Source: Viscum album
Lineage: Eukaryota > Streptophyta > Magnoliopsida > Santalales > Viscaceae
Assembly (NCBI GenBank): GCA_963277665.1
Contig: OY728136.1
Span: forward strand, 811,419,123 to 811,483,122
Length of the DNA: 64,000 nt
Reading direction: 5' to 3'
Positions 22,020 through 36,396 of this stretch are shown in pieces; within the stretch, counting starts at the first letter, position 1; each line of letters begins with the position of its first letter. The notes below the pieces were generated by a model that saw only the letters and a program-made list of their open reading frames with translations, was not told where the DNA came from and did not search any database. Made by a program: the position numbers and the translations under genes.

Positions 22020-24660
22020 TTTAAATGAAAATGACACTTACATATTAGAAAGACGCACATTGAATCATACCGATCACCCTATGTGTCCAATTGGGGTACT
22101 AAATATTTCTACATGTCTCAAATGAATTATGGATCATTTTCTTACTGTATCAAAATAATCCAATTTTTTTTTCTTGATTTTGAGTACATCGTATGTCATT
22201 TTTTGATCACTTACCTTTTTTTAGTACATCTCTTATCAATTTTTGAATACATCACTTATCTTTTTTGATTGATTTTGACTAAATTGCTTGTATTTTATGT
22301 GATATTGATTTATACATGTCAAAAATTACTTATTAATCATTCTAAAAAATTATCAGGAGAATCTGAGTGCCTTTCTCAATTTTCAGTGAATGAAACTTTT
22401 TGGACTAAATTATCGATTTTAAACTGATAACAAACGCATTGAGTCATATCGGGAACATCATGTAACGGATTGAGGTGAATATTTTTCATACATGTAAAAA
22501 ATGACTTATGGATTTTTATCCTAAAGTATCAAAACAATCAAAATGCTTTTCTTGGTTTTGAGTAGGTTAGTTGTCCTTTTTACTAAAATTGATGTCAATT
22601 TTAAATGAAAAACACATTTGGATTCATATGAGTGACACCGTTAATTTTACTGAGGATATTATGATTCCTAAAGTCAAATAAAATATGGGGCATTTTCCAA
22701 ATGAATCATACAAATTCAAATGTAGATTCTCTATTTTCTGTATGTCACTTGTCTTTTTTTAATAAAATATAATTTTAAAAAAGAAAATGATCTTGGAGTC
22801 ATATAGATCATATCATGCATCAATTTTATGTGAGACTAATTCCTACCAGTGAAAAATAGTTTGTGAATCCATGGGCTAAATTATCAAAAAAACTGAGTGT
22901 GTTATCTTGGTATTCAATGAGTGACACTTTCTAGACTAAAATGTCGATATTAAACTGATAATAGAAACTTTGACTCATAATGGGAACATCAGGTACCATA
23001 TTGAGTTATAGCTGATTTCTAAAAATCAAAATTGACTTTTGGATCATTTATCTACTGTATAAAAACAATCATATTTTTTTTATCATTTTATAGTTGGTCA
23101 GTTTTCCTATTTAATAAAATTGATGTCAATTTTAAACAAAAAGATGCACATAGAGTTGCATCAATCACATAAACCATTGGATTGAGGTGAATCTAATTCC
23201 TAGAAATCCCAAATGACATATGGATCATTTTCTTAATGTAACAAAACTATCAAAATATTTTCCTTGAATTTTGGGAAGGTTGGTTTTTCTTTTTACTAAA
23301 ATAGATATCATGTTTAAATGAAAAGAAGTACACATGTCATACAGTTTACACGATGTGTCAGAATGAGGTTTGAATTATTCCTACATGTTCCAAAAAAATG
23401 GAATTTTTTCATAATGTATAAAAACAATTTTATTTTTTTTAGTTTTGAGTACATCTCATGATTTTTTTAAAAAAATCTAATTTTATACAGGAAAAATGCA
23501 CTTTTACTCATAAATATCACATTATGTATCAATTTTATTTTAGACCAATTCTTATATATCAAAAATTATTTATGAATTGGTTTCTTATATAATCAAGAAA
23601 ATCTAATCATGTTTTCTTGTTTTTCAATAGGTGAAACATTTTGAACTGAAATATCGATTTTCAACTTATAACAGACACATATTTTCATTCTGATCACATC
23701 ATGTATCAGATTTAGGTGAGGAATTTTTTTACATATAAAAATGACCTATGGATTATATATATAATATATCAAAATATTAAAAATGTTTTTTTCTCAGTTC
23801 TTAGTAAGTCATCTATTTCTTTTACTAATATTTATTTCTATTTTAAATAAAAATATGCACTCTGATTCATATTGGTCACACCATGGGTCAGATTGATGTG
23901 TAGTAGATTCATAAAACTAAAAAATGACTTATGGATCATTTTCCAAGTGTAAAAAACAATTGGAATAATTTTTAGTCGTTTTGAGTATGCCAACTATCCT
24001 TTTTACATAATGTAATGTCTATTTAAAATAAATATATAGACTTGGAGTCCTATTGGTTGAAATTTGTGATGTATTGATGTGAATAAGATACCAACACACC
24101 CAAAATAACTTATATGTTTTATTTCTAAATTAATAATATAATCTTAATTTATTTTCAGGTTTTCAAGTACATCACTTTTCTATTTTTCTAAAGTTTCATT
24201 TTAAACCGAAGCATGAACATTGACTCAAATAGATCACATCATGTATTGGTTGAGTGTGAGACCAATTCCTAATAGTTAAAAATTATTTATAAATCAACAT
24301 AGAAAAATATTATTAAAATACTACTATTTTATCTCTCTTTTAATTGAGTGATAATTTTTGAACCAAAGGAATTATTTTAAACTAATAACAGACACATTGA
24401 TTCATACTAGAAACATCGTTTATTGGATTAAGGTGTAGATAATTCCTACAAATAAAAAATATCATAAAGATTATATAAAAAATTATAAAAACAATCAGAA
24501 TGTGTTTTTATGTTTTGAGAAGGTAAATTTTCATTTATATTAAAGTTGTTATCAATTTTAGAAAAAAGGAAGCACTTGGAGACATTCCAGTCAAACTATG
24601 TATGGGAATGAGGATAGGTTGATTCCTATAGATCCCAAAGTCTAAAAAGAAATATTAAAT
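22020..24660 (-). repeat. Inverted tandem array of about 179-bp units, right arm
   Basis: The same unit as 17770-20440 in reverse orientation. The landmark TTCCTACA(T/A) with AAAAATGAC recurs near 22105, 22310, 22490, 22660, 22845, 23015, 23195, 23375, 23555, 23735, 23910, 24090, 24270, 24450 and 24620, about 180 bases apart. Transcription across both arms would give a long double-stranded RNA. Confidence 0.75.
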
Positions 24661-24879
24661 ACCAATTTTACCATGTTTTCTGTATCTATAATTTTTTTTA
24701 TCTTCCATCACTACATATTGAGTCGTTGTTTTAACTGAATTTCTTTTCACATTATTGAAATCCAAAATCGTATATGAATCTCATGTTCTCATTATATCAT
24801 TAGAAGTCACCAGGATGGGCACATGAGCTTCTTCTACTCTTCTGAATTTCAACAGATAGAATGTTTTTTCATCTTATAA

Positions 24880-27480
24880 CATTTAGTCAATATAATGTTT
24901 CATCCATTTGAAAATGAAATGAAATTTAAATATAAATCATATTAACATTGGAAGAAATAAACATTTTATCACTTTTGTGGATTGTTATTGAGTGTTGAAT
25001 GAAAAGTATGGATTCCAAACAGATATCTGTAAATAAATAAATAAGTATTAAATAAAAATGATAATGAAATTAACATACAAATAGATGATAAAATGATAAC
25101 AAAATTAATTAAATATAGAGTAATAATTCACCTTTTCATGGTTGTTCTATAAATTATTCATGCATTTCCCTATTGTCATTGTCCTAGTTGTAGGCTTGAA
25201 TTCCACTCTCTCATTAGAATGAAGAGCTTCGAACAAACCATCACAACTCAAACAAATGAATCAACCTGTATATGAAAACAATTATTATAAGAGTAATAGA
25301 AAATATAAATAAATTAATCATAAATATTGAATAATAAATAAATTATATAGAAATTAATTTTATTGTTTAAACACAAATATTACATTTGTGATTGATAAGT
25401 GGATGTAATATGATATAATGTAAAAATTACAAAACTGCAGGTTTGAATAAGTTTTGAGGTAAAAGAATTGGTTGGATGTTTTGTTTTAGAAAGGACTAAA
25501 AGATAGACAAACCACCCCACCTAGAGAAAAATAATCCACATGTATAAATAAAATATATGATTAATACTAGAAATAAATAAATTAAATGTAAATATTAAAT
25601 ATTAAATTACCTCTATGGATTATTTTTTTACTATGAAAACATAAATATTACCTTTTCTATTTAAAAGTGTTTATGTTTTTTCTATTCCTGTAAAGGCATT
25701 GGAGTTGACTATAAGGAAAGTGATAAATGAAACAAGTTATGGGTGAAATGATTTGAAGGAGAAGAATCATATGGATGCTTTGGTAAAAAAGGAATCAAAT
25801 ATAAATATAATATTATAAAAAATGAACTCTGTGAGAAAATATATATATTAAATCAACATTTCATTATATAAATTGTTACTAAAATAGAGGAATTATATCA
25901 TAACATTACCTTTACATTTTACTAAAGGGTTTACTTTTTTATAGATTTTTATTTAGGGGGATTAATAACATAATCAATTGGAAAAGTCATTGCCTCCATG
26001 ATAATTATAATATTTAATTTCGATTATGTTAATGCGGTAGAAAACATATAAAATTATAAAGAAAAAATAGTATATTAAAAACACTTTTTCCTTGTTATTG
26101 GAATATCTTTGTTTTTAGATGTTTCTTGGGATTTTGTTTCTCTATCGAGAATCCAAATCACCTATTTGTGGCCCCCTTTAACATTAATGTCATTTTCTAC
26201 TTCAGGATAGGTGTGAAATGATTGAGATCTCTCAATGAAGGTGTGATAAATAATTTTAATTCATTCAAATTTGAATGTTATTGACAAATGTCATCCTTAT
26301 CAGCTCGTCTTCCAAACATTTATCATTTCATTTTGTTTTTTTCTCACATCCTCCACATTATATGGAAATTCTTGTACGTTTCTTGAAACACTATAATCAT
26401 TAGTAATACATGGGATGATTGATTCTTGGAGAAAATAATCATAAAACAGATGGGGGATGAGACTCATAGAAACGAAATGAAATAATAACTATTCAATAGA
26501 TGATGGTACTGAGGATGATAATTTTACCAAATTATGTTCTCTAAAAAGTGTAGTGCCTCACATTTTTTATATTTACACCATTGGCACTAGTTATTAGATT
26601 GTGTCCTTTTAAAGGTTATATTTGGGGAGAATAAACCTACTTATATTTGATTTAAGGGATTTGAGTTGTGACATGTTATGAAATATGAATATTTTATGCT
26701 AATAAAAATTCTATATTTATAGAATAAAACTCAATTTTTAATTCATTCAATCCTCTAAATAAGACTCATCCTATATATATTAAAATAATCCAATATGTGT
26801 TTCTTAAATACTATAAAAATTAAATAAATATTCAATTAATGTGTAATAAGACACCCATATATCATATATAATAAGAATAATCTTTAATTTGATCAATTAT
26901 AAGACCTAAAAGTTTATTGATAAAACATTAAAACAAATAAATTATTATTTCATATACATGGATGTTAATCAGAGATTTTTAGGGGTGGAACTAATACATG
27001 TAGACCTAAAATGATGAATACCTAAAAAAATTCTATTAATTATTCCAAAATATATAGAATTTGAAAAGGTCCATTTTATTTTTTGGAATAAGTGATGTAG
27101 AAAACTAAGAAATTATTACTTTTAATATTAGTGTTATATCAAATATCTGAAAACATTTCAAAATTATACATAAAATTAATAATTTCTAAGGAGTGGAAGA
27201 ACAATTTTTGGAAAAAAATATTCATAATAATGATAAAGGTTTTAAACATAAAAAAATCATAGTTGAAAAATTAATTAAAGAATTTTCTCTAGACAAGTTT
27301 AAAACAAGAACTATTTTAAAGTAGATGATGGATATGCTTTCATAGATAATTTCATTTTCATGGAAACTATGGGTTCTATGGTTATTTGGTCATATAGAAT
27401 AATATTTAGTCATAATGAAAGAATTGATAGAAATTATGGAAGATGGAGATAATTTTTATTAGGGGGTGAAAACACTTAAA
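24880..27480. other. Non-coding part of the right arm
   Basis: AT-rich sequence between the 179-bp array and the distal arm. It has inverted counterparts at 15000-17600 and contains no gene, RNA or separate element that I recognise. Confidence 0.6.
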
Positions 27481-27529
27481 AATATAGTTTCTATGTAAGA
27501 CAAGTATTCATAACTGATATTTATTTTTA

Positions 27530-28160
27530 AGTGTATACATATATCATTGTGTAATATATTTGTAAAATATATTTTTATCATATATATTTATCTAATATAA
27601 TTGTATAATACGCTTATATAGTTTATTTTTGTAGTATATTTGTTCATTATATAATCATAATATGTTTTCATAATATATTTGTATAGTATATTTGTATATT
27701 ATATATTTTTATTTTATAATATGTATTTGTATTTTTTATGATTTTGATGATGTATTTTTATAATATATATCTATATTATATATTTTTATATTTTTATTTT
27801 TACATATACAAGTGTGTGTGTGTGTGTATGTATATATAATATAAATATATAATATATAATTTATAATATAAATATCTATCTATATTTTGTATATAATTGT
27901 ATTTCTTCCAAAATTATACATATAAATATAGAAATATTTAACATATTTTTATAGGTAATGTGTTAAAACCATTTAATACATAATTATATATATATATAAC
28001 ACACAAAAACAAATATATATATATATATATATATATTGAAAAACATAAATATATATTTATTTGTAAACAGGTATATGGGTATTTTTTATGTAAATATAAT
28101 TATATTTTAAATTTTCCATTATATGTGTGTGTATATATATTTAATTAAATAAATATGTGT
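27530..28160. repeat. TA-rich tract with GT and TA microsatellites
   Basis: A GT run at 27812-27828 and a TA run at 28012-28036 within TATATTTGTATA-type blocks. Mirror of 14300-14960. Confidence 0.8.
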
Positions 28161-29964
28161 TTTGTGAAGTGGGCATGAACCTAGATTTTATTCTATTGAC
28201 CCTATGGTAATGTCATAGAAGAATACAATTTCTTATTTGGTGTTGTCTATGTGTAGAAGGGTGACAGTGGTCGCCTATACTGGAAGGAATGGGAACATGA
28301 GAGGGGAGGCGTTCATGTGAAAAAGGATTTTATAGTATAGATGACATTTTGTTTATTTTAAAATTAGGAAATATTTTCAGGCTCAATGACTTCATGAAGT
28401 TGGAGTCAGTGGAGCTGGGGTGGGAAGGATGTAATGAATCATCATGTAGTGGTGGTGGGGGAGTGTAAAGAATGATAACCCTATCTATTTTCAACCAATC
28501 TTCCCCAATAAACATTTTTGACCACTGGGATATGCCAATGATAAGAAAGAATAGGGATAAAAATACACAGACAAGTAATAAAAATGTGAGAAGGATGAGT
28601 AGAAAGTAATATGCCTTGGACTAAAGCTTTGAATCTTCTGAGAGAATGTAGATATATGGAAATCCTAAAAACATTCTTCTGGATTTTTCATTCGACCCTT
28701 GATTATTTGGGCCTTCGATTTGATCCTTTAAATTAATTGATCCATGGATTTGATCCTTTATTCAACCATCTATTCCCATAGGAGGATTTCCTATAGATGG
28801 TGGCTTCCATGGAAAGCTTCGGTATCATGATGAGTTAACGGCTGGTTACAATTATTTAAATTGATCCAGACACATTTATCAACACTTCTTAATATGTATT
28901 GGTAAATATCCCCTTTATCAGCACTAAATTAATTTTCATTGATGAAGGATTCATAATTATATTTGTAAATAAAAAATTTTCTAAACATATTTATATAATT
29001 ATACACATATTTAAAATATATATATATAAATAAAAATATAGTAAACATATTTTATATTTAAATATATTTTTTATAATATTACATTTATTTATTTATTTAT
29101 AATTTTATTAATATTATTTGGATATTATTATTTGAAAAAATATATAAATATAAATACAGTAATATTTTTATTTAAATAAATTTATTATATTTTATTCTTT
29201 ATTTATTTATAATTATATGATTTTTTAAAAATAATATTTATTTTTTTATAATTATATATATAAGTGTATATAAATAGTAAATGCGCATTTATAAATAAAT
29301 TAATTTATAAATATTTTTTATAAATATATTATTAACATTAGTAATGAATATTTAATCTTATGTCCATGCATAATAAAAATGTGTGAAGTTGAATAATTAA
29401 AAATTATTACAGTTTTACAATATTGAAAAAATTGACAAGTTTTATTAATTATATATAAATTTGTATAAAAAATGGATGTATATTGAAATAAAGATGAATA
29501 CATATTTTAAATATTAAAAAATATTAAATAAAATATATAAAATAAATAATAAAATTTGTCAAAATTCCATATAAATATTTATATAAAAAATTTATTTAAT
29601 TATATATATGTGAAATCAAAATAACAAACATTATATCTATGTTAAATTAAAAAATCAAATGACATTCAATTATGTCCATTACTCAATTCCATTAGTCATT
29701 ATTTTTACTTCATATTAATTTTTTATTATAAACCGTTACTCAATAAATCTATTACTATTTAATGTAAAGAATAAATATTTTTTATTGTATAAATCATGTT
29801 TATATATATTTTTATATATATCTATATTTATTTATATATAATATTTATTATTATTATCTATAATTATTTAATTAATAATATGTTCAATATTTCTCTCAAT
29901 TTACATATTTTTAATTTCTATTTATTTAATTTTTATTCTATATGTATCTATATATTTAATACAT

Positions 29965-30170
29965 CACTAGTGGAATTCCGGCCTATACCAACACTTATAT
30001 CCCACCAGTTTGAAAAAACCATTGGGATAAGGAACCTACACCAACAGTTCTTGTAAATAGTAGGTATTGGGTATTATATGTTAGGTTTTCAAAATTGTTG
30101 AACAATGCCGTTGGGAAAGAAAAATATTACTTACGGTTTTTATTAACCGTAGGGAAAAAAGACCCCCAAT
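29965..30170 (+). repeat. Left terminus and subterminal repeats of CACTA-B
   Basis: CACTAGTGG terminus, then ACCAACACTT, ACCAGTTTG, AACCATTGGGAT, ACCAACAGTTC, GCCGTTGGG and AACCGTAGGG. These are variants of one motif in both orientations, like the CCGGTTGGTA-type subterminal repeats of grass CACTA elements. Confidence 0.65.
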
Positions 30171-30560
30171 TTAGGGCTCCCTCCCCACTTTTCATCCCAC
30201 GTGAAATGTCCCTCACCTCCACCTCCCGAACCCCTCCTCCCCTCCCCGATCTCGATCTCCTCCCGACCCCCACCCCCGCCTTCCATCCCCCTCCCTCTCC
30301 TCCGACGACATTCCCCTTCCCCTCTCACCTCCCTCTCCAATGACGACGTACCCCTTGCCTCTCGGATCTAGGCGATGCTCCCCCTCCCCTCTCGTCTTCC
30401 TCCCTTGGAAACATCCCCATCCCTTCTGAGTTCAATATCCTCATCCGACATCCCCCGACCCCCTCTCCAGTCACGCGCGAGACCCCCTCATGGCCGAACA
30501 CCCCGTTGGACATCCCCCTCTCTCGGATCCCACTCTTCCTATAAGGGTTCTTTATCAGTA
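30170..30560. repeat. C/T-rich block next to the CACTA-B left end
   Basis: About 380 bases of C-rich polypyrimidine sequence with recurring CCCCTC, CTCGGATC and CGACATTCCCC motifs in otherwise AT-rich DNA. The long open frames on both strands (Pro/Ser-rich or Gly/Arg-rich) follow from the composition. It could be a GC-rich CACTA subterminal block or a captured host exon; I cannot tell which. Confidence 0.5.
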
Positions 30561-31674
30561 CTTTTAGGTAAGAGTTAGTCTTCATTTTTTAAAAAAAATG
30601 AGGCAATAAGGAATTCATTGTTAAGTTCATATTTAGGACAACCATTCGTATTAATCATGAATATTTAAGAGTTTTGGGCAGTAACCAACTCATTGTGTAG
30701 AGATTTATTGTTTAAATTGTGAATTTTTTCAAAATAGAGTCTTCCAGAAATGTAGGGATAGATTCACAGGATATATTCCATTCATTTGAAAAGTGAATTA
30801 AATAAAAATTTCACGATTCTTTAAAAACCCCATATTTTCTTCTATATACTCTTATTAGACCTTATATTGTGTTGGATTTTTTTTCTTAATCATGATATAT
30901 ATGTGATGAGGTTGTATCATCATTAAGATGTGCAAAGATGTGGGTTAATTGTACATGAGTGATGCTATATGAGATTTTATGGGTTATTGTGGGGAGTTTC
31001 TTTCCCTTCAATTGATTTGTTAATAAAACATAATTTGGTACTGCATATATTATGTTATTGGAATTGCTAAAGTAAAATTTTGGTCTTGGATTTCCAAGTG
31101 GGTTATTTGGATGGTATTCTCTATCAAAAGTGTGTATATCTCTATTGACTGTGGGTGTATTTTCCAATTGACCAATGTATTTTTTAAACTAAAAATGCAA
31201 TACACATTTCCCACAAAATATATGCACCAAAAGAATCATATATAGACACTACACACCACAAGACACCCATGAGAGACACCCATTGACATCTACTGATAGT
31301 TAAGGGGACATTAACATAGGAACTGAAGCCGATTGGCACTCAAGCCTTGAGAAATTCCCATTGATGGTAGAAAAGATACCAACACCTTTATTATTTGTAT
31401 ATTATAATGAAATGGTTTATACCCTCATGACCAAGTAGACGACCGGGTTCATGGACTGGTTCCCAACCACGTTCAAGAGTAGGATCAACTATGAAACATT
31501 GATTGTGGTCCCTATGAGGTTCTTTCTATAGTGAAGAGGGTTATGTGGACAATATTAAACTCAGAAAAGGTATCATAGGTGCATATTAAATTGCTAAGTG
31601 TACTAGTATGGTGTTTCCAACAACATTCTATATAAATAACATGATGAAAAATGAAGAGATTATTAAATAGAACT

Positions 31675-31840
31675 TTTCCCCCTTGTTTGCAGGAACATGA
31701 TTCGACCCATGGGGCATCTTGGTTATTATATATTAGGTGATGACATGTATATTCACATGATAAATGTATTTTTTTGTTTATTTTATTTATCGCATTGGCC
31801 ACTTAGGTATTTTACTTCTTTATACAGACAGAGGGTAGTG
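31675..31840 (+). repeat. Diverged direct repeat, copy 1
   Basis: Shares AACATGATT, GACCCATGGGG, TTAGGTG(A/G)TGACATGTATA, TATTTTATTTAT and GAGGGTAGT in the same order with 33875-34060. Confidence 0.6.
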
Positions 31841-33874
31841 ATGCTATCCTGACTAGTTGACATAGATCACTTGTATACTGTAATACCATGAGGTGCGAGT
31901 GTGGGGAAACATTGGTAGATAGAGGATCCTTGGGGTCTTCTATGAGATGGAATTGTTTTTATAAAACATTGTGTGGGAAAATTTCTGAAGTATGTTAGAG
32001 TCATGAAATAACCCCAAGTGTCTCCATGAGATAGCATAAATAACCCCAAGTGTCTCCATACATCATATCATCCTAACATGTGTTGTCCACTCACCCAATC
32101 CTATCAAACATATCCTATTATATCCTGTCAGTCACATATTATAGACTCATCTCTTGAGGATTATCTAATGCCTCGATGCACATCTCATCATCCAACTAGT
32201 CAAAAAGGATTATTCACCTCATGATTTTCCTAGTCACAAAATCACACAATGTCGAACCCATCTACATTATATTCTCAATAATATGGTCAAGAACCTCATA
32301 AAAATCATATATTATAACCAAGCCCCACGAACCAAGTTCCATATTAAGATAAATCACACCAATCCTCTTGGAATTATATTGCCAATCTGTCCGAAAATAC
32401 CCAATACCCACACTAGCATCTCATCCTTCATCTATTTAGTTGAACTCTTGAATCATCAAATGGAGTAAAACCTTTCATAATACATTTTATTTAAATATAG
32501 GGACTATCCCACTCTAAGAACCTACCAATATTCTAATCCATCCTCATAATTATTTACTCATGAAACACTAGATGTAAAATTTCCACACCTATCACTACAA
32601 GGCCCAATCCTCTGAGGAATATTTTACTTCATCTAACTCCTCATTTAGTACATAAAAATACCATCCAAATTTTAAGACATATGTTAGACCACTCATATCC
32701 TAATCGATATCTTATCAACTTGGAATCATAGGGATAGGGTGGTTTCATTTCCATAAAATCACTAAAGAACCTTCTCAAAACCGAGGTGGCTTGTGAACAC
32801 CATATCTATAAGTCTATTATGTTAATCTATTTCTATTCATTTATCATCCATAGAGTTCATGACTCCCATGGAACATAGTTATAATCAATTACTTGTAAAT
32901 CAATGACCGAATAATCATGTTAGTGGTTAAGGGTCTATAGAGGATCTAAATACTTTCATTATACAGGAAGAGATACTTAAAAAATTTGATGATTAAAGTC
33001 AGAATACACAAAACTATCTTGATGACTCTGGGAGAGGTTCTTTGTTTGACTACCTCACACATTTCCTCTTGTATGTATTATTTGAGGGATGTCCTTAGGA
33101 AGGGGATGGCATTTCATGAGTTGGAGGTGGCACCAGTAGAGGTATACATCCCTTACATCGTGAGACCACATATTAGATTCATATGAACAACATACATAAA
33201 CCATAGAGTGATGTTCAATGATTTCAAATATTATATATTGATAATTTAGCCATCAATCGTGAACTACTTAGATCATAAATTTATATATAACTAATTGATT
33301 ATTATATTTTAATATCAAATGATTTGTTTCTCTATAACTACAAACACTAATGCCATGTATTCCCCAAGGGTCAATATACATCCCTTGAATGGAGAGACTA
33401 TGTAGACATAATCAAGTAAAATCTCTCCATATGATCAATAATAACATTAATTTGAAGTAATATCATGGTTCAACTATAATGAATACTTCCAATAAGTTAT
33501 ATAAGAAAGAACCATATAGGATTTTTTTAATTTAAACAGTTGAGTCCTCATCATTAGTGACATAAATCACATTAAAGCACATAAATGTCAATTAAACCCG
33601 ACATTCCATGAATTATTCATGTAGACAGGCCCCATTCCAATAGGCTAAGAACTAAAACCATAAATAATAACACCAAATACATGCATCATTTTTAAATAAA
33701 TATCTCAACAGTAAACATAAAAACCAAGAATAATAAGACCTCATCTATTGTATTGAACAAAACCAAACAAAGTTGAAACTCAGACCAAATATGTTATATA
33801 TAACATTAATAGGAAGAGTAATTGTTATTTAATAAGAATGTACTATTTGATAGTATCATTTTGGAACATTGATC

Positions 33875-34060
33875 TATTTCCCCTTTTCTTGTAAAAACAT
33901 GATTTGACCCATGGGGTGTTTTGGTTCTTATATTTTAGGTGGTGACATGTATAGTAATAAGAGACAGATATGTTTTAGTTTAGTATTTAATTTATTTTAT
34001 TTATTGTATTTGGCCACGTAGATCTTCGACTAATTTTTATGGAAAGAGGGTAGTTTTATT
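33875..34060 (+). repeat. Diverged direct repeat, copy 2
   Basis: Partner of 31675-31840, 2.2 kb downstream. It may be the edges of a lost insertion or an old tandem duplication inside CACTA-B. Confidence 0.6.
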
Positions 34061-34859
34061 CTACAAAGGGTGCCAGAAGGAGATCAGATAGATTTAGTCC
34101 ACCAGCTTTGATAGGAGTTAAGATTCTATGGTTACTACTTATCTTGTACCTCATGTATTTGGGGATTTAGTGTTTTTACACCATATGATGTTTTCGGTAG
34201 GGCGTTGGATCATTTAGTGTTGGTTCAGGTGGATTTGGTTCTCCGCTACCAATCTAGGTAAGGATTTAATGCCATTATTTGATTTCTCATAGGTTATGTA
34301 GCGTCATTCATGTGTTTTGAGGTTCATAATATATTTTGTGTAGTGCCTTGATCCGTTCTCGTTGGTTTCATGTCGCTATGCCAAGGTCGACTCGCCTGAG
34401 TGTGCATAGGTAAGTAAGTATATGTATGTGGGTTCCCCTATTACGTGTATAGTCACCCATGGTAGTGATTATTCACTTATGGGTGTAGGTGTGCCAATGT
34501 ATTTATATATATATAAATTAATATGCAGGTGAATAGAGACTGGTATATGCATATAAGCATATATGCAAGGATCCCCTTTCACATACTCATGGAAATACGG
34601 GTGTGTGCATAGGGGATAGTTCTCCTTGAATGTGTGTGAGGGTGCGTATACCTAATGGAGGTGTAGCAGCTTTTAGTAAGAATGCTCCAAGAGCTGATGT
34701 GGACGGCTTGGTTCCACCTTGAGGTAGAGTCCCTCTCGTAGCCTCTATAATTTAAGAACGCTTTAAATTGAATTTACCTTCTTTCTTAATTCTGGTTAAT
34801 AATATGGAATTGCATATATTGAATAAGTTTTATTTAACATCATTTTTTCATTTGATAAA

Positions 34860-35170
34860 TAAAAGACTTGTTTTTCTAATAAAACCCCACCAACAGAGGA
34901 GTGTTGTCTGCAAAAACACATAGTGATAGTTATGTTGTTCTAGTTTCTTAACTTATTGCATTTGATTGTTTCTGAATGAGTTTTAGAATAAATGTTAAAT
35001 ATAATTAAATGAACTGTGTGATAAATCAATGCCATTATATTATTATAAAACCCTTCCAACAGTGGTGCGATGTATTCTAAACCAAAGAGTAGTGATAATT
35101 GCTTGTATCATGATTATATTTAGTTTGAGTTTTCCATATGCCTATTATTGGTGTTTGTTTTGTGGCTTGT
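34860..35170 (+). repeat. Two-copy tandem duplication of about 155 bp
   Basis: TAAAACCCCACCAACAG...GTAGTGATAG-type sequence near 34880 recurs near 35040 as AAAACCCTTCCAACAG...GTAGTGATAA. A TTTATTA..ATAAA stretch precedes both copies. Confidence 0.45.
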
Positions 35171-36288
35171 TAGATTTTGTTTTCTTTGAATAATATAATT
35201 TGGATTATAATACTCATTTAGCACAAATGACATTTCTATAGTCGGCATATTCCTTGTTCATGACACTTTCCTTTTCACCCTTTGGATATTATAAAAGAAA
35301 TTTCCATGTTTAGTTGAAGTGAATGAAATTGTAAATGGTTTGTGTAGGGTGTATGATTCTTTTCCATTGTTTCGTTTCCCTTTAGACGTTGCATCATTAT
35401 GCCGCTCACTACAACCTTCTGGAGATCCATTGTTATAGAATATTAAATAGTTGATTTGTTAGATCATGTCCATTGTGACCTTAGATAATGGAGAAACCTG
35501 TTTGGGGTGTTTTTCTGGCATCTTGGCCACCCCTTTGGGTGTTTACCTGTGTTCATATATCTAAAAAAACTAATGGTGTCATTGTTTAACAACTGTCAGG
35601 CTTATGGTGCTTCCCACCGTAATATTTATCTTACCACAACTAATTAAAATTATTTTGTGCATCCCCTTTTGAATATTCATATTGAAACATTTCTCCCATG
35701 TTCTAATGAGAATAATTATATTGGGGATAATCACTAAAGGAATTCTGCTCACTATGGTGGACCTATGTATTGGAAATATGGGTGTTTTGGTGTACCAGAA
35801 TTTTGTAGTGGAAAAAAATTGCCAAGTGGTCATGGTGTCTGATGTTTTGAAGGGCATAATGCATAAATAAGTGTTTTTTCATGAATTGGTGTGAAGGGAA
35901 AAGCCATTTTGTTTGGAATCAAAATTAAAAAGTGAGTTTCGATGTTCTGAGGTTTAAAATTTTAAATGGAATGTATGAATGGTTTTTTATGCCACAAATA
36001 TTCAGTTGGAGGTTTAAAAGCTTCCCAAAGTTATGGAGAATGTAGAGAATTAAAATGAAGGTATTATCACATGTTATTTGGATATTTTAAATGGCTTATT
36101 TAAAAGGAGATATATGTATATTATGTGTATTGATAGTTAATATTTTTCAATGTATGATGATTCAAAACATCAAGAAGTTGATGGAAAATTTCAGTGAATA
36201 TTCTTGGAATATTATTTAGTATACTTATTTGAATTTAAAAACATGTTCTTTTCTCAAACACTTAGAGAATAATGAGAAGATTATAAAT

Positions 36289-36342
36289 GCCTGGTGTGAT
36301 CCACACTATTCATATTTGTGCATGAAAACGACCAGTACACAC

Positions 36343-36396
<54 letters not shown>

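Larger units (their letters stand above)
21251..29964 (-). repeat. Right arm of the CACTA-A palindrome, main part
   Basis: Inverted copy of 12500-21250, with the pairings listed for the left arm. It is cut at 29964 by CACTA-B; its outermost 0.45 kb continues at 60648-61100. The arms are clearly diverged, so this is not a recent duplication. The small open frames here (22083, 28330, 29318) are not supported as genes. Confidence 0.75.

Noticed and set aside
17770..24660. CRISPR-like or direct-repeat array
   Set aside because: Units are about 179 bp, diverged and contiguous with no repeat-spacer alternation; this is plant satellite-like DNA.
29796..30056. 86-codon Ile/Tyr-rich frame
   Set aside because: Translation of low-complexity TA-rich DNA crossing the CACTA-B left boundary.
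30095..30585. Overlapping Pro/Ser-rich and Gly/Arg-rich frames
   Set aside because: Composition artefact of the C/T-rich block; no conserved motif, and both strands are open simultaneously.
35579..35870. Antisense pair of 92- and 62-codon frames that briefly suggested a protein-coding relic
   Set aside because: No recognisable family motif in any frame and stops interrupt the longer reading; left as unassigned CACTA-B sequence.
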